Below are positions 56,346-63,979 of a stretch of 64,000 nt of DNA, in pieces. This stretch comes from Glutamicibacter sp. MNS18 (lineage in GTDB: Bacteria > Actinomycetota > Actinomycetes > Actinomycetales > Micrococcaceae). The position numbers and the translations under genes are program-made. The DNA is taken from assembly GCF_026107515.2 (NCBI RefSeq), contig NZ_JAPCHW010000003.1, positions 1-64,000 of the forward strand, written 5' to 3'. Each line of letters begins with the position of its first letter. Position 1 is the first letter of the stretch. The notes under the pieces were generated by a model. It saw only the letters and a list, made by a program, of their open reading frames with translations, had not been told where the DNA came from and made no database searches.

Positions 56346-56555
56346 CTAGCTGGCGCGCTGCGCGCGTGCCCACTTGTCTAGTTCCGTCTTGGAGTATCGA
56401 ACCTGATTCCCAAACTTGAAGTAGGGAACCGTGGCCCTGCCGTCGGCAGAGGCCAGCCACCTTGTGGATACTCGCAGGTATTCCGCGGCCTCTCGTCGTG
56501 TCAGCCATTCCATGGCTGGCGCTGTATCGGCGGGGAGCGTGCTAATCAGAGTCAA
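56346..56555 (-). CDS. xis: Excisionase (HTH_17/MerR-like)
   Basis: The protein of about 69 residues contains a MerR-like winged helix MEWLTRREAAEYLRVSTRWLASADGRATVPYFKFGNQVRYSKTELDKWARA, typical of Xis/AlpA-type excisionases that bend DNA during excision. An AGGAGG lies six bases before TTG at 56555, which fixes that start; ATG at 56513 and ATG at 56585 lack one. It is the first minus-strand gene, ahead of the Helix_36 gene. Confidence 0.75.
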   Translation of the reverse strand: MTLISTLPADTAPAMEWLTRREAAEYLRVSTRWLASADGRATVPYFKFGNQVRYSKTELDKWARAQRAS

Positions 56556-56821
56556 TCGTGACCTCCTGAGTCTAAGAGTGATCATTGGTCGGCAAGGGTG
56601 ATAGCAGATTATGGCCGGAGTGAACGGCAGACTAGTCTGCGATAAACCTAGATTTGACTTTCACTAGGTTTTGCGCTCACACATCCAGTCTAGCCCTCGG
56701 CGGCTGGGTTGTCGGGGGTCGGGCGCGGTTGGGAAACGCACACCCTAATCCGGGCACCCTTTTCGGGCCTTACAGGCGTAGCCTTGATCCAATTAACCGA
56801 GCCGTCAAGGTGGGTGGGCAG

Positions 56822-57187
56822 ATGGAAAACGAGTTTCTATGGACAGTCTTGGAGGTTCCGGGCCTGCTAATTGGCCGCGCTGCTCCAACACAGGATGACC
56901 CCGAGGGCTTTACTTGCTGCTTTTGGGAACCCTCCAAGATGCCCAGTGATATTGCCGATGAGGTACTGGATACGATGGGGTATTCTCCGTTGCGCTGGGA
57001 GCGACTGGAGGGGGCCGCTAGTCCTGTATTCGTCGTGCACCTCTCCGAAATGCAACCAACCTCCGCCTCGACGGAAGCTGTAGGGAATGCGGTCTACCTA
57101 GGCGAGGCGGCGCCGGACATTGCTAATGAGGATGACGTACCGCTGGATTTTACGCCTCTCATCTGGACTCCGCCGCGTACCGATTAA
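56822..57187 (+). CDS. Element cargo protein, function unknown
   Basis: This 121-residue acidic protein is the only plus-strand gene of the element and lies between the excisionase and the right end, a typical cargo position. It begins MENEFLWTVLEVPGLLIG and has a Cys pair in FTCCFWEP. ATG at 56822 follows a GGTGGG stretch; the frame is open to 56654 but that part is not protein-like. No family was recognised and no signal or membrane segment is seen. Confidence 0.55.
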   Translation: MENEFLWTVLEVPGLLIGRAAPTQDDPEGFTCCFWEPSKMPSDIADEVLDTMGYSPLRWERLEGAASPVFVVHLSEMQPTSASTEAVGNAVYLGEAAPDIANEDDVPLDFTPLIWTPPRTD

Positions 57188-57274
57188 GTCCTACTGGATT
57201 CCGCAGTGTACTGATTTAGGATGACCGCATGAGAGTGCGTTTCTGTCAAGTAAAAACTGAATAGGTAAAAGATG

Positions 57275-57312
57275 AATCCCATCCTCCCTAGTCAACTAAG
57301 GAAGATGGGATT
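57275..57312 (-). terminator. Element-borne terminator behind the tRNA-Arg gene
   Basis: A 13-bp inverted repeat with one mismatch (57275-57287 with 57300-57312) lies ten bases beyond the tRNA 3' end on the minus strand. It would end tRNA transcription in place of the displaced chromosomal hairpin at 51151-51188. Confidence 0.6.
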
Positions 57313-57319
57313 TATTTTG

Positions 57320-57363
57320 TGTACCCCCGGCCGGATTCGAACCGGCGACCTAGAGATTAGAAG
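57320..57363 (-). repeat. Right attachment repeat, within the intact tRNA-Arg gene
   Basis: The 44 bases match 51193-51236 exactly. Strand exchange probably took place in the anticodon-loop end of the repeat, the usual position for tRNA-targeting integrases. Confidence 0.95.
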
Positions 57364-57395
57364 GCTCTTGCTCTATCCAGCTGAGCTACGGAGGC
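57322..57395 (-). tRNA. tRNA-Arg (anticodon TCT)
   Basis: The 74-base gene folds into a cloverleaf: acceptor arms GCCTCCG and CGGGGGT (two G-U pairs), D-arm GCTC/GAGC, anticodon loop CTTCTAA with TCT (reads AGA), and T-arm GCCGG TTCGAAT CCGGC. Discriminator base A; CCA is not encoded. Anticodon pair 31-39 is a C-T mismatch. A -10-like TAAACT lies upstream at 57408-57413. It is the integration target of the element, which restores its 3' half. Confidence 0.95.
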
Positions 57396-57561
57396 GTGAC
57401 CGAAAATAGTTTAGCCCATTGACTGGCCGTTTTGCGAAATTGAAACTGAGGAAGCGTTATACACAGTTCGCCGCCCCTACCTCACCGTCGGGTATCCGGG
57501 CGGCACTCTGGGATTACGCGGGCGAAGCGCCCGGCAAAGGAATTCGAAGGAGTAGGAAGCC

Positions 57562-58035
57562 ATGAGTGACCTTGTGACGATCCGTGCCGTGGTAGGCACG
57601 GAGCCGCAGCTGAGCATCACCCCGCAGGGGACCACGATCCTGAAGTTTCGTGCAGCCACACATGAACGGAAACGTGATCCGCAAAGCGGGGAGTGGTCAG
57701 ATGCCGGAACCAACTGGTTTTCGGTCAGTTGCTTCCGGGGGTTGGCCGAAAATGCGATGGAGAGCCTGCGGCGTGGTGACCGGGTGATCATCTATGGGAA
57801 ATTGCAGATCAGGCAGTTCGAACGTACCGACGGTAGCACCGGGACCAGTGCCGATCTGGAAGCCTACGGGTTAGGCCATGACTTGAAATTCGGTACCGGT
57901 AGCTTCACCAGAGTGCGGCACGAGGGCACCCCTGCGTCCCGCTCGGCTCACCCGGAAGCAACGGCGACGGCCGAGGATAAGTCGGATGCCCCCGTGGTCA
58001 CGCATTGGCCCGAAGGCGATACCGAAGCGGCGTGA
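57562..58035 (+). CDS. ssb: Single-stranded DNA-binding protein paralogue
   Basis: The 157-residue protein has an OB fold (about 1-110: VTIRAVVGTEPQL, FRAATHERKRDPQSGEW, NWFSVSCFRGLAENAMESLRRGDRVIIYGKL). The C-terminus ends GDTEAA and lacks the acidic DDDIPF-type tip that recruits repair and replication enzymes, so it is probably a secondary SSB. AAGGAG precedes the ATG. It stands 166 bases from the tRNA. Confidence 0.85.
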   Translation: MSDLVTIRAVVGTEPQLSITPQGTTILKFRAATHERKRDPQSGEWSDAGTNWFSVSCFRGLAENAMESLRRGDRVIIYGKLQIRQFERTDGSTGTSADLEAYGLGHDLKFGTGSFTRVRHEGTPASRSAHPEATATAEDKSDAPVVTHWPEGDTEAA

Positions 58036-58147
58036 ATGGAAGCAGATGTGGCGGTGCTCGGTGACAAGTGTGAATCTGCGCACCGCCACGGCAACAGAAC
58101 ACCGAAGAATTCGGTTTTGACACCGTGTACCGACTAGCCTTAAGGGC

Positions 58148-59830
58148 ATGGCGGAATTCATTTACACGATGACCAAGGCTCGCAAGGCCGTTGGCGACAA
58201 AGTCATTCTTGACGATGTCAGCATGTCGTTCTTCCCAGGGGCCAAAATCGGCGTCGTGGGACCAAACGGTGCTGGTAAGTCCACAATCCTTAAGATCATG
58301 GCCGGGATCGATACCCCGTCCAACGGTGAAGCACGTCTTTCACCGGGTTACTCGGTCGGGATCCTGTTACAGGAACCGCCCCTGAACGAAGAGAAGACCG
58401 TGCTGGGCAACGTCCAGGAGGGCGTCGGGGAGATCTACCAGAAGATCCAGCGCTTCAACCAGATTTCCGAGGAAATGTCCCAGGATGGCGCCGACTTCGA
58501 CGCTCTGCTTGAAGAAATGGGCAAACTGCAGGAAGCCATCGATGCCGCAGACGCCTGGGACATCGATTCCCAGCTCGAGCAGGCCATGGATGCCTTGCGC
58601 TGCCCGCCGGGCGATGAACCGGTGACCCACCTCTCCGGTGGTGAGCGCCGTCGTGTCGCGCTGTGCAAGCTCCTGCTGCAGAAACCCGACCTGTTGCTGC
58701 TGGACGAGCCAACCAACCACTTGGACGCGGAGTCGGTTTTGTGGCTTGAGCAGCACCTGGCCGCCTACCCGGGCGCAGTCCTGGCAGTGACCCACGATCG
58801 TTACTTCCTTGACCACGTCGCCGAATGGATCTGTGAAGTTGACCGTGGTCGGCTGCACCCCTATGAGGGCAACTACTCCACCTACCTGGAGAAAAAGCGC
58901 GAACGCCTGGAAGTCCAGGGCAAGAAGGACCAGAAGCTGGCCAAGCGGCTGAGCGAGGAACTGGAATGGGTCCGGTCCAACGCCAAGGGCCGCCAGACCA
59001 AGTCGAAGGCCCGTTTGGCCCGCTACGAGGAAATGGCCGCCGAGGCCGAGCGCACCCGGAAGCTGGACTTCGAGGAAATCCAGATTCCACCGGGCCCGCG
59101 ACTGGGTCAGGTCGTCATCGAGGCCAGCGACCTGAAGAAGGGCTTTGGCGACCGTGTGCTGATCGATGGCCTGTCCTTCAGCCTGCCCCGCAACGGCATC
59201 GTCGGCGTGATCGGTCCGAACGGTGTGGGTAAGTCGACCCTGTTCAAGACCATTGTTGGCATGGAAGAACTTGATGGCGGCAACCTTAAGATCGGCGACA
59301 CCGTCAAGATCTCCTACGTTGACCAGAACCGCGAAAACATCGACCCGGAAAAGAGCCTGTGGGAAGTCGTTTCCGACGGCTTGGACTACATCCAGGTCGG
59401 CCAGGTCGAAATGCCGTCCCGCGCCTATGTGTCAGCCTTCGGCTTCAAGGGCCCGGACCAGCAGAAGAAGGCCGGTGTGCTCTCCGGCGGTGAGCGCAAC
59501 CGCCTGAACCTGGCGCTGACCCTGAAGCAGGGCGGCAACCTGTTGCTGCTTGACGAACCCACCAACGACCTGGATGTCGAGACGCTGTCATCGCTGGAAA
59601 ACGCCTTGCTTGAATTCCCGGGTTGCGCCGTGGTCGTCTCGCACGACCGCTGGTTCCTGGACCGCGTGGCCACCCACATCCTGGCCTATGAGGGCTCCGA
59701 GGAGAATCCGTCGAACTGGTACTGGTTCGAGGGCAACTTCGATTCCTACGAGCAGAACAAGGTCGAACGACTGGGGCCGGATGCAGCCAAGCCGCACCGT
59801 GTTACCCACCGCCGCCTGACCCGCGACTAG
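58148..59830 (+). CDS. ettA: ABC-F energy-dependent translational throttle protein
   Basis: This 560-residue ribosome-associated ABC-F ATPase gates entry of the ribosome into elongation according to energy state. Two ATPase modules are visible: GPNGAGKST with HLSGGERRRVALC, and GPNGVGKST with LSGGERNRLNLA. The linker and the arm region rich in Lys/Glu (EKKRERLEVQGKKDQKLAKRL) match EttA. A stable hairpin follows. The gene next to an SSB paralogue is common in this group. Confidence 0.95.
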   Translation: MAEFIYTMTKARKAVGDKVILDDVSMSFFPGAKIGVVGPNGAGKSTILKIMAGIDTPSNGEARLSPGYSVGILLQEPPLNEEKTVLGNVQEGVGEIYQKIQRFNQISEEMSQDGADFDALLEEMGKLQEAIDAADAWDIDSQLEQAMDALRCPPGDEPVTHLSGGERRRVALCKLLLQKPDLLLLDEPTNHLDAESVLWLEQHLAAYPGAVLAVTHDRYFLDHVAEWICEVDRGRLHPYEGNYSTYLEKKRERLEVQGKKDQKLAKRLSEELEWVRSNAKGRQTKSKARLARYEEMAAEAERTRKLDFEEIQIPPGPRLGQVVIEASDLKKGFGDRVLIDGLSFSLPRNGIVGVIGPNGVGKSTLFKTIVGMEELDGGNLKIGDTVKISYVDQNRENIDPEKSLWEVVSDGLDYIQVGQVEMPSRAYVSAFGFKGPDQQKKAGVLSGGERNRLNLALTLKQGGNLLLLDEPTNDLDVETLSSLENALLEFPGCAVVVSHDRWFLDRVATHILAYEGSEENPSNWYWFEGNFDSYEQNKVERLGPDAAKPHRVTHRRLTRD

Positions 59831-59851
59831 TTTCCGCGTTCACCCGGTGGC

Positions 59852-59885
59852 AGCCCGCCATTCCCTCCCGGAATGGCGGGCTGTC
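59852..59885 (+). terminator. Bidirectional hairpin between ettA and soxR
   Basis: A perfect 13-bp stem (59852-59864 with 59870-59882) with a five-base loop lies 22 bases after ettA and just outside the convergent soxR stop (59891). Confidence 0.75.
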
Positions 59886-59890
59886 GTGCT

Positions 59891-60361
59891 CTACTGGCCT
59901 TCCAGGCGACGAGCGCCAATGCCCCCGTCGCCCAGCTGGTCACTGGGATTGAGCAGGTGGCAGGCTTCCAAGGAGAGGCAACCGCAACCGATACAGCCGG
60001 TGAGGCGCTGCTCCAATTGCTCGATTGTCCTGCGCCGTTGCTCCAGTACCCTGATCCACTCCTGTGAGGCGCGCTGCCAGTCCATTTCCGAGGGGCGGTG
60101 ATCCAACGGGACCGGTTCCAGCGCCCGGGCGATGTCGGCCAGCGGGATACCCAGGTTTCGGCCCACCGAGATCAGCGTGATCCGCCGGATCATATGTCGC
60201 GGATAGCGGCGTTGCCGCCCCGGCGTACGTAACGAGCCGACCAGTCCGATCTCCTCGTAGTAGTGCAGTGCGGACCGGGGTACCCCGGTACGGTCGCTGA
60301 CCTGTCCGATGGTTAGCAGGTCATCGGCCAACCCATCCAACTCCCGCGAATCCGGTGACAT
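59891..60361 (-). CDS. soxR: Redox-sensitive activator SoxR
   Basis: The 156-residue MerR-family regulator has an N-terminal winged helix (LLTIGQVSDRTGVPRSALHYYEEIGLV), a dimerisation helix and the [2Fe-2S] ligand motif CIGCGCLSLEAC, complete with four Cys. The cluster is oxidised by redox-cycling compounds. ATG at 60361 follows AAGGAGGTG and the conserved region starts shortly after. The SoxR box lies directly upstream and faces the divergent flavin reductase, as in actinobacterial SoxR regulons. Confidence 0.93.
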   Translation of the reverse strand: MSPDSRELDGLADDLLTIGQVSDRTGVPRSALHYYEEIGLVGSLRTPGRQRRYPRHMIRRITLISVGRNLGIPLADIARALEPVPLDHRPSEMDWQRASQEWIRVLEQRRRTIEQLEQRLTGCIGCGCLSLEACHLLNPSDQLGDGGIGARRLEGQ

Positions 60362-60384
60362 TGGACACCTCCTTGCGTACCGTC

Positions 60385-60415
60385 TTGACCTCAAGTCTAC
60401 TTGAGGTTCTAGGAT
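60385..60415 (+). promoter_or_regulatory. SoxR-controlled promoter
   Basis: TTGACC (-35, 60385-60390) and TAGGAT (-10, 60410-60415) are separated by 19 bases, the overlong spacing typical of SoxR/MerR promoters. A perfect palindrome CCTCAAGTCTACTTGAGG (60389-60406) lies between them, nearly identical to the enterobacterial SoxR box. It points at the plus-strand flavin reductase and may also regulate soxR. Confidence 0.9.
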
Positions 60416-60495
60416 CAAGTCAGTGAGTGGTTTCCACGCCGTGTCCGCAAGCGGCCTGGTGGCCATTAAAGAGCGTAGAACAGAGAGCGGTATCG

Positions 60496-61002
60496 ATGAG
60501 CGACGTAGCCGATGACTTCCGTGCAGCATTCCGAGCCCATCCGGCCGGGGTTGCCCTGATTACAGCGAACCCGCACGGACGTCCCGTGGGGCTCACGGTT
60601 TCCAGTCTGGCATCGCTATCCGTCGATCCGGTGGCCGTCTCATTCTCATTGACTCGATCCTCGGGCTCGGCCGGAGCCGTGCTGCAGGCACCAACGTTCA
60701 TGATCCACCTGTTGGGGGAGGAGCATAGCGAGCTGGCCGATGCCTTCGCGCGCCCCGACGGGCAACGGTTCACCGCCGGGCAGAACTGGCGGGAACTGGA
60801 GAACGGTGAACCCTATTTCCCGCTGGCACCGGTCGCTTTCCGGGCCCGGATGCACAGCTCGCTGCAGGTGGGTCCCTCGCGGTTGATCGCGGCCGAAGTC
60901 ATTGACATCCACCATGGGCCGGCCAGCCAGCATCTGCTGTACCAGGATCGCACCTATCTGGGACTATCCGGGGCCAGGCGCCTCGACCCGGCCAAGGGTT
61001 AG
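60496..61002 (+). CDS. Flavin reductase-like (FMN-binding) protein
   Basis: This 168-residue protein of the flavin reductase-like split-barrel fold has HPAGVALITANPHGRPVGLTVSSLASLSVDP, the FMN-binding start of the family. It probably reduces free flavin with NAD(P)H or acts as the reductase for a monooxygenase. ATG at 60496 begins the conserved part; the longer frame from 60427 overlaps the promoter. It lies 80 bases behind the SoxR promoter, so it should respond to redox-cycling agents. Confidence 0.88.
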   Translation: MSDVADDFRAAFRAHPAGVALITANPHGRPVGLTVSSLASLSVDPVAVSFSLTRSSGSAGAVLQAPTFMIHLLGEEHSELADAFARPDGQRFTAGQNWRELENGEPYFPLAPVAFRARMHSSLQVGPSRLIAAEVIDIHHGPASQHLLYQDRTYLGLSGARRLDPAKG

Positions 61003-61023
61003 CGTCTGCCGGTTGGGGATTGC

Positions 61024-61644
61024 CTAGCCGTTCAGCTGGTTTGCAGGGCCGGCCAGCCAGCGTCTGGCTTCCCGGGGTGAGGTCAACCTGATGACCTGTA
61101 AATGCGGGTACTCGCGGAGCAACCGCGGCATGCGCTCGCGCCATTTGTCATGGGTGAGCATCTCGAAACGCAGGATGCTTTCCTCCGGGTCGGTGAAGAA
61201 CACATGCAAGGGCGGCTCGACATTGCCGTTCCAGAGGCGTTCGCGGCGTAACCGCCGGCGCAGTGTTCTTCTCACCAGGCGCCCGAGGGCAATCCAACGC
61301 GGAAAATCCAGCCAAATCAACGTGTCGGCCCGATGACCGAGGACCGGCCCCTGGCCCTTGCTGTGGTACTGCCATTCGGTGATCCAGCGTTCGGTGGCGG
61401 CCAGCCGGGCCACGTCCTGTGCGAAGGTGGGCCGCACGGTCCATTCCGGGCCATGGTGCAGGGCATCCAATTCGGTGTGCGGCAGATCCCACAGCCGCCC
61501 CAGCCGCCCGGCCAGGGTGGTTTTCCCCACGCCGGTAACCCCACAGACCAGGACGCGTTGCGGACGCTGGGGTAGCGCGTTGCGTGTATCCAGATAACGC
61601 CCGGTGTCTTGCGGAGGCTGGTTCCCTGGTTCGGTGTGGTTCAC
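61024..61644 (-). CDS. P-loop kinase-like protein (FlaR/topology-modulation type)
   Basis: The protein of about 206 residues has Walker A GVTGVGKTT (about 35-43) and the family features LDALHHGPEW, WITEWQYHSKG, LIWLDFPRW and the Arg-rich segment RLVRRTLRRRLRRERLW. These are adenylate kinase-like proteins annotated as topology modulators; a true function is not established. GTG at 61644 is chosen since the frame further upstream overlaps the thioesterase gene, but it is not certain. Confidence 0.75.
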   Translation of the reverse strand: MNHTEPGNQPPQDTGRYLDTRNALPQRPQRVLVCGVTGVGKTTLAGRLGRLWDLPHTELDALHHGPEWTVRPTFAQDVARLAATERWITEWQYHSKGQGPVLGHRADTLIWLDFPRWIALGRLVRRTLRRRLRRERLWNGNVEPPLHVFFTDPEESILRFEMLTHDKWRERMPRLLREYPHLQVIRLTSPREARRWLAGPANQLNG

Positions 61645-61702
61645 GCAAAGATCCTGTTCCGGATGGTGCTGGCTGGTCGGGGACGGGAAACCGGTGGTGG
61701 TC

Positions 61703-62593
61703 CTAGCCCAGTCGCCCATCGGGCAGACGGACCATGCCTTCCTGCGCCACACTGGCCACCAGCACGCCCTGGCGGTTGTAGATGCTGCCGGTACCCAGAC
61801 CCCGGGCCGAGGAAGCCGACGGCGAACGTTGGACGTAAAGCAACCACTCATCGACCCGGAAGTCGCGGTGCCACCACATGGCATGGTCCAAGCTGGCCAC
61901 GCTCATGTCGCGGCTGACCCATTCGATACCATGGCGGCGCAGAATCGGTTCCAATAGCGTGTAGTCGCTGGCATAAGCCAGTGCCGCACGGTGCACCGCC
62001 TGGTCATCCGGCATGGGCGCGGTGGTCTTGAGCCAGACCGCGCTCTCGGCGGTGCGTTCCCCGGAGGCGCGAAGGTAAATCGGATCCGAGACATGACGGA
62101 CATCGAACGGACGTTCGAAGGCCCATTCCTGTGCCACCGGGTGGTCGATATCTCCCAGCACGTCGGCGGTGGTAGGCAGCTGGTCGGGATCCGGGATCCC
62201 CTGCGGCATCGGGTCGTGGTGATCCAGCCCCGTGGCCGATTCCTGGAAGGAAGCAATCATCGACAGAATGGGCTTGCCATCCTGGTAGGCATGGACACGC
62301 CGGGCCGAAAAGGAGCGGCCATCACGCATGCGTTCCACACCGAAAGTGATCGGCTGGTGCGGATCCCCGGGGCGCAGGAAATAACCGTGCATCGAATGGA
62401 TGCCACGTTCCTCCGCGACGGTCCGGGCCGCGGCGATAATCGATTGGCCCAGCACCTGCCCGCCGAAGACCCGCGGACGGCTCTGCTTGGGCGTGTGGCC
62501 AACGAAAATGTCCTCGTCCGTCCGCGCCTGCAGGTTTCCGCTGAGGTCCAGAAGGTCGATCAGCCGTTGGGTGTTCTGCGCGGAATCGGTCAC
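61703..62593 (-). CDS. tesB: Acyl-CoA thioesterase II
   Basis: The 296-residue double hot-dog enzyme cleaves acyl-CoA to free acid and CoA. It shows the N-terminal RVFGGQVLGQSIIAA, MHGYFLRPGDP and the C-terminal SLDHAMWWHRDFRVDEWLLY, with the conserved Asp, Gln and Ser/Thr sites of TesB. GTG at 62593 has GGGAG eight bases upstream; the longer frame from 62692 has no support. It runs ahead of the P-loop gene, with 58 bases between. Confidence 0.92.
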   Translation of the reverse strand: MTDSAQNTQRLIDLLDLSGNLQARTDEDIFVGHTPKQSRPRVFGGQVLGQSIIAAARTVAEERGIHSMHGYFLRPGDPHQPITFGVERMRDGRSFSARRVHAYQDGKPILSMIASFQESATGLDHHDPMPQGIPDPDQLPTTADVLGDIDHPVAQEWAFERPFDVRHVSDPIYLRASGERTAESAVWLKTTAPMPDDQAVHRAALAYASDYTLLEPILRRHGIEWVSRDMSVASLDHAMWWHRDFRVDEWLLYVQRSPSASSARGLGTGSIYNRQGVLVASVAQEGMVRLPDGRLG

Positions 62594-62769
62594 GATGCGT
62601 GCTCCCTTGGTCTGTGCCACATGTGGAAAAACCATACCGTTACCTGGTGGTAACTTCCAGTGTGACCGCTTGTGTCGTTCTCTGCAGTACATCTTGCAAC
62701 AGAACCGGGAGATGACGAAATTATCACACCTGCGCTCGTACGCTTCGCCGGACGTGAGACGATGATCTT

Positions 62770-63429
62770 ATGTCTAGTGAAGCCTTGATTTTTGATGATA
62801 CGACCTCCGTGCAGGATCTGGCGAAGTTGATCAGCCGGGCCAAGAGCATCGAAGACGATTCGGCCCAGCTGATGGCACGCTCACATGCCCTGGCCGTCTA
62901 TGTTCCGGTGCTGGTTCCGGCCAGCCTGGGCAGTGGAGAATTCACCATTCTGGGGATGCGGGTACACCGGTTGGCCGAGCCTGCGACATTGACCGCCTGC
63001 TATTCGCTGGCCTCGATCCAGGATCGACTGGCCCGCATGGGCGATAGCTCGCGACAGTTCGCGCTTCCCCCGGTCCAGGCGCATCCGCAATGGGCCGGAA
63101 TCCAGGTTCCGGTCTCGGGGTGGGAATCCGTGGCGCAGATCGAGGACCGGGTCCTGGCCGAGGCTGCCCGAAGCGGGATCAACGCCGTGGCCGACGCATT
63201 GCCGGAGAACCCGGGTAAACCGGTGATCAGCCAGGTACGCCAGCGTATCTGGTCCTCGATCCAACCCGATACCGATCCCAAGCTGCCACTCGGCGCGTCC
63301 TTCGCAATGGAAACCCTCGGTTTTTTGACAGCCGACGGGCACAGCACCGTGTACCGCAGCGGCTCCTGGCTGCGTTTGACCAGTTCGCGCGGCCATGTGC
63401 TGGTGCGCCGGGATGCCGCGCTGATCTAG
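62770..63429 (+). CDS. Conserved-looking protein of unknown function
   Basis: This 219-residue cytosolic-looking protein contains no membrane segment and no motif that I recognise. It starts MSSEALIFDDTTSVQDLAKLISRAKSI and has normal codon use for the chromosome. It lies between tesB (divergent) and the haemoglobin gene (convergent). Confidence 0.6.
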   Translation: MSSEALIFDDTTSVQDLAKLISRAKSIEDDSAQLMARSHALAVYVPVLVPASLGSGEFTILGMRVHRLAEPATLTACYSLASIQDRLARMGDSSRQFALPPVQAHPQWAGIQVPVSGWESVAQIEDRVLAEAARSGINAVADALPENPGKPVISQVRQRIWSSIQPDTDPKLPLGASFAMETLGFLTADGHSTVYRSGSWLRLTSSRGHVLVRRDAALI

Positions 63430-63478
63430 GCCGGTGCCCGCCCCGGGCGCACGATTGCCCCGGACCCGTGGTGCGGGC

Positions 63479-63979
63479 CTATCCCGGACGATTCACCAGC
63501 GAATGCGCAGCCCGGTCGAAGTAGTCGCGCAGGGTTTCGGCGTGCAAGGGGGACAGGTCCATCTGCCCGATGGCCTTGTTCATGTGACCCAGCCAGACAT
63601 CCCGGTTGTGCGCATCCACGTGGAAGGGCATATGGCGCATGCGTAGCCGGGGGTGGCCACGGTGTTGCGAATAGGTGCTCGGCCCGCCCCAGTACTGTTC
63701 AAGGAACAACTGCAAGCGGATCCGGGCCGGGTAGAGGTCCTGCTCCGGGTACATGCTGCGGAATTCCTCGTCCTGGGCAACCGAGGCGTAGAACAAACGT
63801 GCCAGCTCCGCGAAGACCGGACGCCCGCCCACCTCTGCATATAAGGTCCCGGAGAAGTCGGACAGGTCGACCTCGGCGCTGGCCAGTTCGAGGAACTCGG
63901 TCGTGGACGGGCCGGTGACCACCGGATTGCTCAGGGGATCGTTGACGACCCGGTGGGACAGTGGATTCGCTTCGGTCAT
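63479..63979 (-). CDS. glbO: Truncated haemoglobin, group II (trHbO type)
   Basis: The 166-residue protein has a 2/2 globin fold with LYAEVGGRPVFAELARLFYASVAQDE, PEQDLYPARIRLQLFLEQYWGGPSTYSQHRGHPRLRMRHMPF and the distal-pocket region VWLGHM. The proximal His is in LRMRHMPF. Such haemoglobins bind oxygen and are linked to respiration or NO handling. The N-terminal 40 residues are an extension compared with minimal trHbO. ATG at 63979 follows GGAAAGAAACC. Confidence 0.92.
   Translation of the reverse strand: MTEANPLSHRVVNDPLSNPVVTGPSTTEFLELASAEVDLSDFSGTLYAEVGGRPVFAELARLFYASVAQDEEFRSMYPEQDLYPARIRLQLFLEQYWGGPSTYSQHRGHPRLRMRHMPFHVDAHNRDVWLGHMNKAIGQMDLSPLHAETLRDYFDRAAHSLVNRPG

Larger units (their letters stand above)
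51193..57363. mobile_element. 6.1-kb integrative element in tRNA-Arg(TCT)
   Basis: The element is bounded by 44-bp identical direct repeats that equal the 3' portion of the tRNA-Arg gene. It carries an integrase next to the left end, a second tyrosine recombinase, an HNH nuclease, a coiled-coil protein, a Helix_36-type protein, an excisionase and one plus-strand gene. All but the last are on the minus strand. No conjugation, capsid, portal or terminase genes are seen. Base composition is less GC-rich than the flanks. The tRNA gene at the right end is intact because the element supplies its 3' part. Confidence 0.92.
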
